DNA of 23,572 nt from Chloroflexota bacterium (GTDB lineage: Bacteria; Chloroflexota; Limnocylindria; Limnocylindrales; CSP1-4). Positions 7,443-15,035 of the stretch are shown piece by piece. Position 1 is the stretch's first letter, and every line of letters begins with the position of its first letter. The stretch lies in contig JADGQH010000010.1 in NCBI GenBank assembly GCA_017881985.1, forward strand, positions 1-23,572. Direction: 5' to 3'. Made by a program: the position numbers and the translations under genes. The notes under the pieces are model-generated. The model saw only the letters and a list, made by a program, of their open reading frames with translations, did no database searches and had not been told where the DNA came from.

Positions 7443-9173
7443 CTACGCGGAGCGCGATGCCGCGCGCCGGAGCTCGACGCGCCGTTCGAACTCGCTGATC
7501 CCGGTTGAGGGCGTCTCGGTCGTGACGCCGAGGATCCCCGACTCGAGCGCGTCGAGGTCGATCGAGCGCTGGTCGGGCACGATCGCGGGTCGACCAAGGA
7601 GGTAACCCTGGGCGGCCGCGATCGGCAGGCTCCGGATGAGCCGCAGCTGGTCAGCCGTCTCGAGGCCCTCGGCGATCACCATCGCGCCCCAGCGCGCCGC
7701 AAGGTCGGCCAGTGACCGGATCACCTCGAGCGACGTTCCTCGCCGGGCCCCTTCCTGCACGCGGCTCAGATCGAGCTTCACGATGTCGAAGTGGATCTGG
7801 CTGAGCAGCCGCAGGCCGGCATTCCCGGCGCCGACGTCGTCGGCGGCGATGCGCAGCCCGGCCGCCCGCAGCCGGTCGAGAACGCGTCGCAGGTGGTCGA
7901 TGTCCCGGACTGCATCCCGTTCGGTGAGCTCGATGATGACCTGAGCGGGCTCCCAGCCGGCCATCGAGAGCCTGGCGACGAATGGCCCGGGCGCAAACTC
8001 CGGCGTTTCGAGCGTTCGCGGCGAGAGATTCAGGCTGAGGCCGATGCGCCGGTCGATCGTGCGTGCACCCTTGAGGATCGAGGTGACGCAGGCAAGGTCG
8101 AGCTCGTACGTCCGCCCGGCCGCTTCGGCCGCCTCGAAGAGCACGCCCGGATCGCGGAATGGCGTTCCGTCGGGCAGCCGCGTGAGCCCCTCGAACGCCA
8201 GAACCTCTCCGTTTCGGAGATCGATCACCGGCTGGAAGACGGGCCACAGGCCTCCGCCATTCAACACGTCGGCGACGGCCGCCGAGCGTTCGTTGAGGAC
8301 GCGAATGTCGAGCGTCGCCTTGCTCGTGGCCGGGTCGAAGATGCGGACGAGGCACCGCCCGTCGCGCTTCGCCTGGTAGAGGGCCTCATCCGCCTGGTTG
8401 AGGAGCTGGTCGCGACTCGAGGCGAACGTGGGCGCCGCCGTCAGCCCTCCCGAGAATGCGAAACCGCGCCGGAACTCCCCGGCCGCCCGTGGTTCGACGC
8501 AGGCCGCGAGGAGCCGATTCGCGACGAGTCTCGCGTTGTCCGCGTCCGTGTGAGGCAGGAGGATCGCGAACTCGTCGCCGCCGATCCGGTAGACCCGGTC
8601 CGAGGATCGAAGCTGGTTGCGGAGGATGCGCCCCATCTCGATGAGCAGTTCATCGCCGACAGCGTGACCGGCGGAGTCGTTGACGGTCTTGAAGTCGTCG
8701 ATGTCGATCAGGAGCAGGGCCAGGTCGAGCCGGTGCCGGATGCTGAGGGCGAGCAGGCTCTCGAACTCCTCCTGGAAGGCGCGGTGGTTGGCGAGGCCCG
8801 TGAGGGAATCCTCGAGCGCGCGACTTCGGGCCGATTCGTAGAGGGTGCCCAGGTCGTTGCGGGAGGCCGCGAGCTGCTCCGCGGGCCGGATGACGGCGCG
8901 CGCCATCCAGGCGACGAGGGCAATCGCGAGCACGAAGACCACCGGGAGCGCGACGGTCGCAACCGTCGGCGCGGAGCGGACGAGCATGGCCAGGAGCGGT
9001 CCGACTCCCGGCACCCCGAACGCGACAAGGCCACCACCGACGAAGAGGGCGATGACGAACGTTGCCCCGACGACAAGCAGAAGGCGGACGCGCATGAGCC
9101 TGAGCTCGGGGGCGTAACCGGTGTCGAGCGGCGTCGGTGAAGGCGTGACGGTGAGATCGGCAGTCAGCGGCAT
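7443..9173 (-). CDS. Membrane GGDEF-EAL cyclic-di-GMP signalling protein
   Basis: Predicted to make and/or break down cyclic di-GMP at the membrane. It has 576 residues from ATG 9173. Two membrane segments (about 30-53 and 69-91) are joined by a short loop, with no recognisable sensor domain. The GGDEF domain (about 115-275) has DSLTGLANHRAFQEEFE, LIDIDDFKTVND and an intact RIGGDEFAILLP (198-202). The EAL domain (about 300-550) reads FEGLTRL at E328, where Gly replaces Ala but the metal-binding Glu stays, followed by LSLNLSP, VIIELTE, ADDVGAG, IVKLDLS, VIAEGLET and AAQGYLLGRP, so most phosphodiesterase residues are present. The frame is open 29 codons upstream; 9173 is chosen for a weak GGGA site, and ATG 9092 just before the first membrane segment is an alternative. 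It stands alone, divergent from leuCD. Confidence 0.88.
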   Translation of the reverse strand: MPLTADLTVTPSPTPLDTGYAPELRLMRVRLLLVVGATFVIALFVGGGLVAFGVPGVGPLLAMLVRSAPTVATVALPVVFVLAIALVAWMARAVIRPAEQLAASRNDLGTLYESARSRALEDSLTGLANHRAFQEEFESLLALSIRHRLDLALLLIDIDDFKTVNDSAGHAVGDELLIEMGRILRNQLRSSDRVYRIGGDEFAILLPHTDADNARLVANRLLAACVEPRAAGEFRRGFAFSGGLTAAPTFASSRDQLLNQADEALYQAKRDGRCLVRIFDPATSKATLDIRVLNERSAAVADVLNGGGLWPVFQPVIDLRNGEVLAFEGLTRLPDGTPFRDPGVLFEAAEAAGRTYELDLACVTSILKGARTIDRRIGLSLNLSPRTLETPEFAPGPFVARLSMAGWEPAQVIIELTERDAVRDIDHLRRVLDRLRAAGLRIAADDVGAGNAGLRLLSQIHFDIVKLDLSRVQEGARRGTSLEVIRSLADLAARWGAMVIAEGLETADQLRLIRSLPIAAAQGYLLGRPAIVPDQRSIDLDALESGILGVTTETPSTGISEFERRVELRRAASRSA

Positions 9174-9215
9174 TCGAACGTCCCAGCCGGACCTCGAGGG
9201 TGGGTCCGCGGCGAG

Positions 9216-9221
9216 ATTGTG
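9216..9221 (-). promoter_or_regulatory. Possible -10 of the GGDEF-EAL gene
   Basis: CACAAT on the minus strand, 42 bases before ATG 9173, in the 266-bp divergent region 9174-9439. No convincing -35 is visible. The same hexamer precedes the MarP-like gene at 15024. Confidence 0.3.
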
Positions 9222-9402
9222 GCAACGCGGTGCGTGCGGGCACCTACCCCGAAGTCCCATGACCCCCGGACTTCCGTTCGGACGCGGTGACCGGTTGCCA
9301 GCGGAGCCTGGCCGGGGAGGTCCCGGGCGCGAATCCGGAAGCCCGCCGAGCCTGCATGGCTCGTCCGGCCGCCGGTGGGACGACCGACCCCCGCGGCTTT
9401 GC

Positions 9403-9408
9403 TACGCT
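9403..9408 (+). promoter_or_regulatory. Possible -10 of leuCD
   Basis: TACGCT on the plus strand, 31 bases before the leuC GTG. No TTGACA-like box is seen at 16-18 bases. The same hexamer occurs before fabD. No leader peptide or terminator hairpin is visible here, so leuCD does not appear to share the ilvB attenuator. Confidence 0.35.
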
Positions 9409-9439
9409 TCTGCCCCGCACCCGCAGCAGATGGAGCCCC

Positions 9440-10888
9440 GTGTCCGACCCCCGCCCTCGCACCCTCGTCGAGAAGATCTGGGCCGACCACGTCGTCGGCC
9501 AGGACGACGGGTCGCCGGCCGTTCTCGCCGTCGACCTCCACCTCGTCCACGAGGTGACCAGCCCGCAGGCGTTCACCGGGCTGCGGGAGCGCGGCCTGCC
9601 GGTGCGCCGGCCGGATCGGACCGTGGCGACCGCGGACCACTCGACGCCGACCACGCCTCGCGGCCTCCCGATCGTCGACCAGATGGCCGCCGCCCAGATC
9701 CAGCAGCTCACCGACAACTGTCGCGAGTTCGGGATCCCGCTCCACGCCCTCGGGTCGGACACACAGGGGATCGTCCACGTGATCGGGCCGGAGCTGGGCC
9801 TGACGCAGCCGGGAATGACGATCGTCTGCGGCGACAGCCACACCGCGACCCACGGCGCGTTCGGCGCGCTCGCCTTCGGGATCGGGACGAGCGAGGTCGA
9901 GATGGTCCTCGCCACCCAGACCCTCCTCCAGCGCGACCCGAAGACATACGAGGTGCGGGTCGACGGTCGGCTCCGGCCCGGCGTCGGCGCCAAGGACGTG
10001 ATCCTCGCCCTGATCGCCCGGATCGGGATCGGCGGCGGCACGGGCCACGTGTTCGAGTATCGCGGCGACGCGATCCGCGCCCTCTCGATGGAGGAGCGGA
10101 TGACGATCTGCAACATGAGCATCGAGGGCGGCGCGCGGGCCGGGCTGATCGCACCCGACGACACGACCTTCGAGTACCTCCACGGTCGCCGCCACGCCCC
10201 GAAGGGCGATGCCTGGGACGATGCCGTCGCGAGGTGGCGAACGCTCCCCTCCGATGACGGTGCGGTCTTCGACCGGTCGCTCGACCTCGACGCGGATGCG
10301 CTCGAGCCGATGGTGACCTACGGGACAAACCCGGGGATGGGGATCCCGGTGAGCGGCCGCGTTCCCGATCCCGCGGACGCTGCGGACCCGGGTGCCCGCC
10401 GCGCCCTGGAGCATGCGCTCGAATACATGGACCTCCGGCCGGGGCAGGCCATCGCCGGTCAGCCGGTCGACGTCGTGTTCATCGGGAGCTGCACGAACAG
10501 CCGAATCAGCGACCTCCGGCTCGCCGCTGGCGTCCTGCGCGACCGACACGTCGCCGACGGCGTCCGGCTCATGGTGGTCCCCGGATCCCAGCAGGTGAAG
10601 GCACAGGCGGAGCGCGAAGGGCTGCACGAGGTCTTCCGCGCCGCCGGTGCCGAATGGCGCGAGGCCGGCTGCTCCATGTGCATCGCGATGAATGGCGACC
10701 AGCTGCGGCCCGGCCAGTACGCGATCAGCACGAGCAACCGCAACTTCGAGGGTCGCCAGGGCAAAGGCGGGCGAACGTTCCTCGCCTCGCCGATGACCGC
10801 GGCGGCAAGCGCGATCAGCGGCGTCGTGACGGATCCGCGGACGCTCCCGGGAATCGAGCGGCCGGCGACGGTCGGCGGAGGGCGCTGA
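9440..10888 (+). CDS. leuC: 3-isopropylmalate dehydratase large subunit
   Basis: The [4Fe-4S] subunit that isomerises 2- to 3-isopropylmalate and, in the citramalate route, citramalate to 3-methylmalate. It has 482 residues. The cluster ligands are C351 in VFIGSCTNSRISDLR and C411 and C414 in EAGCSMCIAMNGD. Other family blocks are LVEKIWADHVV at the start, VATADHSTPTTPR, the GDSHTATHGAFGALAFGIGTSEVEMVLATQTL segment and RNFEGRQGKGGRTFLASP near the end. GTG at 9440 is chosen because homology begins there and GGAG lies just upstream (9432-9435, short 4-base spacing); the frame is open to 9287. leuD follows after two bases. Confidence 0.96.
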   Translation: MSDPRPRTLVEKIWADHVVGQDDGSPAVLAVDLHLVHEVTSPQAFTGLRERGLPVRRPDRTVATADHSTPTTPRGLPIVDQMAAAQIQQLTDNCREFGIPLHALGSDTQGIVHVIGPELGLTQPGMTIVCGDSHTATHGAFGALAFGIGTSEVEMVLATQTLLQRDPKTYEVRVDGRLRPGVGAKDVILALIARIGIGGGTGHVFEYRGDAIRALSMEERMTICNMSIEGGARAGLIAPDDTTFEYLHGRRHAPKGDAWDDAVARWRTLPSDDGAVFDRSLDLDADALEPMVTYGTNPGMGIPVSGRVPDPADAADPGARRALEHALEYMDLRPGQAIAGQPVDVVFIGSCTNSRISDLRLAAGVLRDRHVADGVRLMVVPGSQQVKAQAEREGLHEVFRAAGAEWREAGCSMCIAMNGDQLRPGQYAISTSNRNFEGRQGKGGRTFLASPMTAAASAISGVVTDPRTLPGIERPATVGGGR

Positions 10889-10890
10889 CC

Positions 10891-11544
10891 GTGGGCGAGC
10901 CGTTCCGCCAGTTCAGCAGCCGGGTCGTCCCGCTTGGCGCGGAGAACGTGGACACGGACCAGGTGGTGCCGGCCCGCTACCTCAAGGTCACCGACAAGGC
11001 CGGCCTCGCCGACGCCCTCTTCCGCGACTGGCGCTTCAACGAGGACGGGACGCTCCGCGAGCCCCGCTTCGTGCTGGACCAGCCCGGCATGGCGGGCCGC
11101 GCGATCCTGCTCGTCGGCGACAACTTCGGGGCCGGCTCGTCGCGCGAGCACGCGCCTTGGGCGCTGGCGGCATGGGGGATCCGGACGATCATCTCCACCT
11201 CGTTCGCCGACATCTTCCGCAACAACGCGCTCAAGAACGGCGTCCTGCCCGTGGCGGTGGACGCGGCCACGCACGCGCGACTCTTCGAGCTGGTCGCCGC
11301 CGACCCGGATGCGCAGCTCACGGTGGATCTGTCCGAGGAGGGGATCCTGCTCCCGGACGGCACCACCATCGACTTCACGATCGACCCGTTCGCGAAGCGC
11401 ATGCTGCTCGCCGGCACCGACGAGATCGGCTACGTGGTCGCGAAGCTGCCGGCGATCCGGGCGTGGGAAGCCACGCACCCGGGCCGTGTCGACACGCGGC
11501 TCGAGACGCCGCTCGACGGTTCGCCGCTCCCCGTCGGGTCCTGA
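10891..11544 (+). CDS. leuD: 3-isopropylmalate dehydratase small subunit
   Basis: Swivelling-domain partner of LeuC that completes the active site. It has 217 residues, within the usual range of about 190-215 plus a short tail. Family blocks: VDTDQVVPARYLK near the N-terminus, FVLDQPGMAGRAILLVGDNFG, GAGSSREHAPWALAAWGIRTIIS and SFADIFRNNALKNGVLPV. GTG at 10891 has GGAGGG (10877-10882) 8 bases upstream and lies two bases after the leuC stop, so the two are co-translated. The gene ends 38 bases from a convergent gene. Confidence 0.96.
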   Translation: MGEPFRQFSSRVVPLGAENVDTDQVVPARYLKVTDKAGLADALFRDWRFNEDGTLREPRFVLDQPGMAGRAILLVGDNFGAGSSREHAPWALAAWGIRTIISTSFADIFRNNALKNGVLPVAVDAATHARLFELVAADPDAQLTVDLSEEGILLPDGTTIDFTIDPFAKRMLLAGTDEIGYVVAKLPAIRAWEATHPGRVDTRLETPLDGSPLPVGS

Positions 11545-11551
11545 CAGGGTC

Positions 11552-11570
11552 GCGCGGCTCCGATCCGCGC
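11552..11570. terminator. Possible bidirectional hairpin between convergent genes
   Basis: GCGCGG (11552-11557) and CCGCGC (11565-11570) form a perfect 6-bp stem with a 7-base loop in the 38-bp gap between leuD and the DUF2087 gene. No U-tract follows on either strand, so it is at best a weak or Rho-assisted terminator. Confidence 0.3.
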
Positions 11571-11582
11571 CGGCCGCCGGCC

Positions 11583-11975
11583 TCAGGAGCGCCGATACTC
11601 GCCGGACGCACGGGTCATCAGCCCGAAGTCCACGAGGTATCGGCGCAGCGCGGCCACGTCCGGGTGGAAGAGCGCGAGCCGCTGGTTGACCTCCTTCTCC
11701 GGGTACGCGCGATCCTCGGGGAAGCAGAGCTCGAGCAGGTGCAGGAGCACGACGCGCTTCTTCCGATCCTGGGCCGGGATCGAGACCAGCCGACCATCGC
11801 GGAAGAAGCTGCGCAACACCTTGGCCTCGAACGGGTCGCCGGACGCCGCCGCCGCAGGGGAACCCGCGGGTGCGGCTGGTCCACGCGTGGGAACAGCGGG
11901 CATGGCCGGTCCGGGCGCCGACGTGGCAGGCGAGCGCGCGGGTCCCGAAGCTGCGGGCGCATCGTCGCCGGTCAT
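11583..11975 (-). CDS. DUF2087 domain protein
   Basis: It has 130 residues. Residues 1 to about 48 are a low-complexity Ala/Pro/Gly lead. From about residue 50 the sequence KVLRSFFRDGRLVSIP, KKRVVLLHLLELCF, YPEKEVNQRLALFHPDVAALRRYLVDFGLM and RASGEYRR matches DUF2087 (PF09860), a small winged-helix-like domain often found alone or attached to ArsR-type regulators. The function is unknown; nucleic-acid binding is a family-level guess. ATG at 11975 has GGGGGA upstream. The gene starts 19 bases after the stop of the S9 peptidase on the same strand, so the two probably form one transcript. Confidence 0.8.
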   Translation of the reverse strand: MTGDDAPAASGPARSPATSAPGPAMPAVPTRGPAAPAGSPAAAASGDPFEAKVLRSFFRDGRLVSIPAQDRKKRVVLLHLLELCFPEDRAYPEKEVNQRLALFHPDVAALRRYLVDFGLMTRASGEYRRS

Positions 11976-11994
11976 CGATGTCCCCCCGTTGATG

Positions 11995-14034
11995 TCAGAG
12001 CAGCGGCGGCCGCTCGAAGGGCTTCCCGAGAACGTGCTCGTCGAGGAACGCGAGGACCGTCGCATACCAGAGGCGCGCGTTCGCGGGCTTCAGGATCCAG
12101 TGATTCTCGTCCGGGAAGTACAGGAACTTCGCGGCCACCCCGTGGCGGCGCAGGTCGGTCCAGAGGCGCAGCGCCTCGCTGACGGGGACCCGGAAATCCT
12201 GCTCGCCGTGGATGACCAGCATCGGCGTCTCGATCGTGCCGACGTGCTCGCTCGGCGACTCGCGGATGTAGCGCGACGGGTCGCGATACGGGTCGCCCAT
12301 CTCGAACTCCCAGAGGGCGCCGGTGTCCGTCGTGCCGTGGAATCCGCGCAGCTCCCAGAGGCTGGCGTGCGTCACGATCGCCCGGAAGCGGTCCGTGTGC
12401 CCGGCCACCCAGTTCGCCATGTAGCCGCCGAACGAGCCGCCCATGAGCGCCGTGCGCGAGGCGTCGAGATCGGGGCGCTCCAGCGCGCCGTCGATTGCGG
12501 TCATCACGTCCGTGAAGGGCGCCGCGCCCCAGTCCACCCAGCCGCGCTGGATCATGTCCTGCCCGTATCCGAGCGAGATCGCCGGGTCCGGCCCGACGAC
12601 CGCATATCCCCGGGCGACGAGGATGTGCGCGTTCCAGCGCCAGTGCCAGGAGTTCCACGAACCGAGCGGGCCGCCGTGGACGAAGGCGACGAGCGGCGCC
12701 GGCGCCTCCGCGGAGGAATCGGCGGGTCGGATCAGCCACGAGCCGATCGCGGTCCCGTCGGCCGCGGTCGCGGTGAGCCGTTCCACGATTCCGGATACCA
12801 CGATCCCGCCCTCGTCGATCGAGTTGGCGAGCTCGACCGGGGCCTGGTCCGCGGCGCGCGCGTCCAGGCGGACGATCCGCGGTGGCGTGGCCATCGTCGA
12901 GCGAAGCGCGAAGAGTGCGGCTCCATCCGGAGTCGGGCACAGGTCGGAGTAGGCACCTTCGAAGGCGAGACGAGTCACGCGACCGTCGGCCTCGCCGCCG
13001 ACCTCGACCCGGTAGACCGCGCAGTTCCCGTCGTCGTCGGCCGTGAAGAAGATCGCCCCGCCGTCCGGCGCCCAGACGGGAGCGCTGGGCCAGCGGTCCA
13101 GGTCCGCGGCGAGCGGACGCTTCTCACCGGTGGCGAGGTCGATGACGGCCAGCGAGGCTCGTTGAGCCGTCTCTGGGGTTCCGCGCGTGTAGGGCACCGC
13201 GGCCACGCTGCGCCCGTCCGGGGAGCACGCCGGCGCGTCGTACCAGGCGTCGCCGGACGTGAGCACACGCGCTTCGCCGGATGCGACGTCATACGCGACC
13301 AGGTCCTCGCGCATCTCCGGCATCGCGCTGGTGTCGTTCCGCGCGGCGATGACGGTCCGTCCATCGGGGGTGATGTCGGCGCCCGTGTCCTCGAAGGCGA
13401 ACGTGGAAGGGCGCGGATCGAGATCGCGCGGTTCCGCGAGGCGCGACTCCGGCCCCGGCGGCAGGTCCGCCGCGAACAGGTGCCGGCGCCGCGGGGCCAG
13501 CCAGTGGTCCCAGTGGCGGACCGGGTAGTCATCCTCGAAGAGGAGCGCCGTCACCCCGGCGTCCTTGCGAGCCTTGGCACGCTCGGCGTCCTCGGCAAAG
13601 GTCGCCGCCCCGAGGTGGACGCCGCTCCCGAACAACACGACGGGCGCCTGGCGCGCCACGACCAGGCCATCGACGCCGCCCTCGGGCGCGACGAGCAGGC
13701 GCGCCTCACCGCTTTCCGGGGGCAGCAGCCAGAGCGCCTGGATCGGCTTCTCCGGGTCGGGCTTCGCGTCGGGATCGGGCCGGCTCGACGTGAAGAGGAG
13801 CGAGCCGTCGGGCAGGAACGCAGCTCCGCCCGCCTCGCCCGCGACGGAGCGGGTCAGGCGGCGTGCGGGGACGGCATCGGCCGCGTCCACCTGCCAGAGG
13901 GAGGTGGTCATCTTCTTGCCTTCGGCGTCGGGTCGCCCAACGGCGACCACGAGGCGCCGGCCATCCGGGCTGAGCCGGAGTGACGACAGGCGTGGGAGGG
14001 CCAGCATGCGGTCGAAGTCGAACGAATCGCTCAT
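11995..14034 (-). CDS. S9 family (prolyl oligopeptidase-like) serine peptidase
   Basis: Predicted cytosolic peptidase of the acylaminoacyl-peptidase/dipeptidyl-peptidase type, cutting short peptides. It has 679 residues. The N-terminal beta-propeller (about 1-415) shows repeated blade motifs such as LSPDGRRLVVAVG, FLPDGSLLF, ITPDGRTVIAA, CSPDGRSVAAV and WAPDGGAIFFT. The C-terminal alpha/beta hydrolase has FVHGGPLGSW (oxyanion side), the nucleophile S534 in MGGSFGGYMANW, D613 in IHGEQDFRVPVSEAL and H645 in FPDENHWIL. No signal peptide is seen. ATG at 14034 follows a CATGAT box by exactly six bases, suggesting a leaderless transcript. The DUF2087 gene is 19 bases downstream. Confidence 0.93.
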   Translation of the reverse strand: MSDSFDFDRMLALPRLSSLRLSPDGRRLVVAVGRPDAEGKKMTTSLWQVDAADAVPARRLTRSVAGEAGGAAFLPDGSLLFTSSRPDPDAKPDPEKPIQALWLLPPESGEARLLVAPEGGVDGLVVARQAPVVLFGSGVHLGAATFAEDAERAKARKDAGVTALLFEDDYPVRHWDHWLAPRRRHLFAADLPPGPESRLAEPRDLDPRPSTFAFEDTGADITPDGRTVIAARNDTSAMPEMREDLVAYDVASGEARVLTSGDAWYDAPACSPDGRSVAAVPYTRGTPETAQRASLAVIDLATGEKRPLAADLDRWPSAPVWAPDGGAIFFTADDDGNCAVYRVEVGGEADGRVTRLAFEGAYSDLCPTPDGAALFALRSTMATPPRIVRLDARAADQAPVELANSIDEGGIVVSGIVERLTATAADGTAIGSWLIRPADSSAEAPAPLVAFVHGGPLGSWNSWHWRWNAHILVARGYAVVGPDPAISLGYGQDMIQRGWVDWGAAPFTDVMTAIDGALERPDLDASRTALMGGSFGGYMANWVAGHTDRFRAIVTHASLWELRGFHGTTDTGALWEFEMGDPYRDPSRYIRESPSEHVGTIETPMLVIHGEQDFRVPVSEALRLWTDLRRHGVAAKFLYFPDENHWILKPANARLWYATVLAFLDEHVLGKPFERPPLL

Positions 14035-14040
14035 GCCCGC

Positions 14041-14046
14041 ATCATG
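14041..14046 (-). promoter_or_regulatory. -10 box of a leaderless promoter for the S9 peptidase
   Basis: CATGAT on the minus strand, six bases before ATG 14034, leaving no room for a ribosome binding site. The same spacing occurs before the genes at 15036 and 19104. The 199-bp stretch 14035-14233 holds nothing else I can identify. Confidence 0.45.
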
Positions 14047-14233
14047 GCACCAGCGGGAGGCCCGGTGAGGTCGCGCGGCGCAGGGACCGGACCCACCAGG
14101 CCTGCGGCCGAGCGCCGGGTCGCAATCCGGCACGGCTCGGCGTCTGCGCCGTCCTGCGCGTCGGTCCTGGCCGACCGGAAACCGGCTCACGGGCGCGTCA
14201 CCGGCTCGTCCCGGCTCGCCGCCCGCTCGCGGG

Positions 14234-14905
14234 CTAGCCGGTCCGCGCCGCCCGGACCCAGCCGAGGAACGTCCGCGTCCGCTCCGCGATGGCTGCCCGG
14301 TCCCCGCCGCGCATCAGCTCGCCGGGGTACAGGTGCCCGCCGACGCCGAGACAGGCGGCGCCCGCCGCGAACCAGGCCCGCGTCGCCTCCTCGGTCGCCT
14401 CGACGTTCGTGGGCATGACCCGGGACGCGGGGCTCGGCGCCAGGAAGTTGCGCACGAATGCCGGCCCGTCGAACGCGGCCGCCGGGAAGAGCTTCACGAT
14501 CTCGCAGCCGAGCTCCTCGGCCGCAGCGATCTCCGTGGCCGACCCCGCGCCGGGGATGTAGGCGATTCGGCGCCGGTTGCAGAGCCGCGCGACGTCCGCG
14601 CTGAGCGACTGCCCGACGATGAAGCTCGCACCCGCCGCGATGAAGAGTGCGGCGGTCGGCGCATCGATGATCGTGCCCGCACCGAGGATCACGTCGGGCA
14701 GCTCCCGGCTGACGCGGCGCGCCAGGTCCGCGAACGTCGCGTACGCGAACTCTCCCCGGTTGGTGAACTCGACGACCCGCGCTCCCCCGTCGCGACAGCC
14801 CGCGACGAACGCGAAGGCCGAATCCGCGTCGGGTGCGACGAAGGTGGGGACGGCGCCGACCTCCAGGATCGTCCGGAGCACGTCGAGCCGGTGGTGCCAG
14901 GGCAT
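14234..14905 (-). CDS. eda: KDPG/KHG aldolase (2-keto-3-deoxy-6-phosphogluconate aldolase family)
   Basis: Class I aldolase releasing pyruvate from 2-keto-3-deoxy-6-phosphogluconate or 4-hydroxy-2-oxoglutarate. It has 223 residues, normal length. Visible catalytic positions are E46 in ARVVEFTNRGEF and the Schiff-base lysine K138 in CEIVKLFPAAAF; the phosphate site is the GVGGHLYPGELM region. The GAGTIIDAPTAALFIAAGASFIVG block is typical. ATG at 14905 has GGAAGGAG 11 bases upstream; an in-frame GTG at 14917 lies too close to that site. No 6-phosphogluconate dehydratase or sugar-acid kinase gene is adjacent, so the substrate is undetermined. It is divergent from the MarP-like gene. Confidence 0.85.
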   Translation of the reverse strand: MPWHHRLDVLRTILEVGAVPTFVAPDADSAFAFVAGCRDGGARVVEFTNRGEFAYATFADLARRVSRELPDVILGAGTIIDAPTAALFIAAGASFIVGQSLSADVARLCNRRRIAYIPGAGSATEIAAAEELGCEIVKLFPAAAFDGPAFVRNFLAPSPASRVMPTNVEATEEATRAWFAAGAACLGVGGHLYPGELMRGGDRAAIAERTRTFLGWVRAARTG

Positions 14906-15023
14906 GTGATCGGGCACTCCTTCCCTGGATGGCCGGTCGTTGGACCGGAGGCTGCACGCCGAATCCGCGCGTCCTCGAGACGGGGGTCGCGCTGCAATCA
15001 TGGCGCGGCGAAGTCGCGGGCGC

Positions 15024-15029
15024 CACAAT
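15024..15029 (+). promoter_or_regulatory. -10 box of a leaderless promoter for the MarP-like protease
   Basis: CACAAT followed by six bases and then the GTG start at 15036. RNA would begin at or within a base or so of the start codon. No Shine-Dalgarno sequence is present. Confidence 0.45.
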
Positions 15030-15035
15030 CTGCGC

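Noticed and set aside
6997..7443. Upstream in-frame extension of ilvB to 7443
   Set aside because: It would run through the promoter, leader and terminator, has no protein-like sequence, and a good GGAGGA site supports ATG 6996.
9430..9600. Second short leader peptide in front of leuC, from ATG 9430
   Set aside because: The frame is rich in Pro and Arg, has no run of Leu, Val or Ile codons, overlaps leuC and is followed by no terminator.
13259..13528. Small plus-strand frames inside the S9 peptidase gene
   Set aside because: They lie opposite the conserved propeller repeats, lack ribosome binding sites and match nothing.
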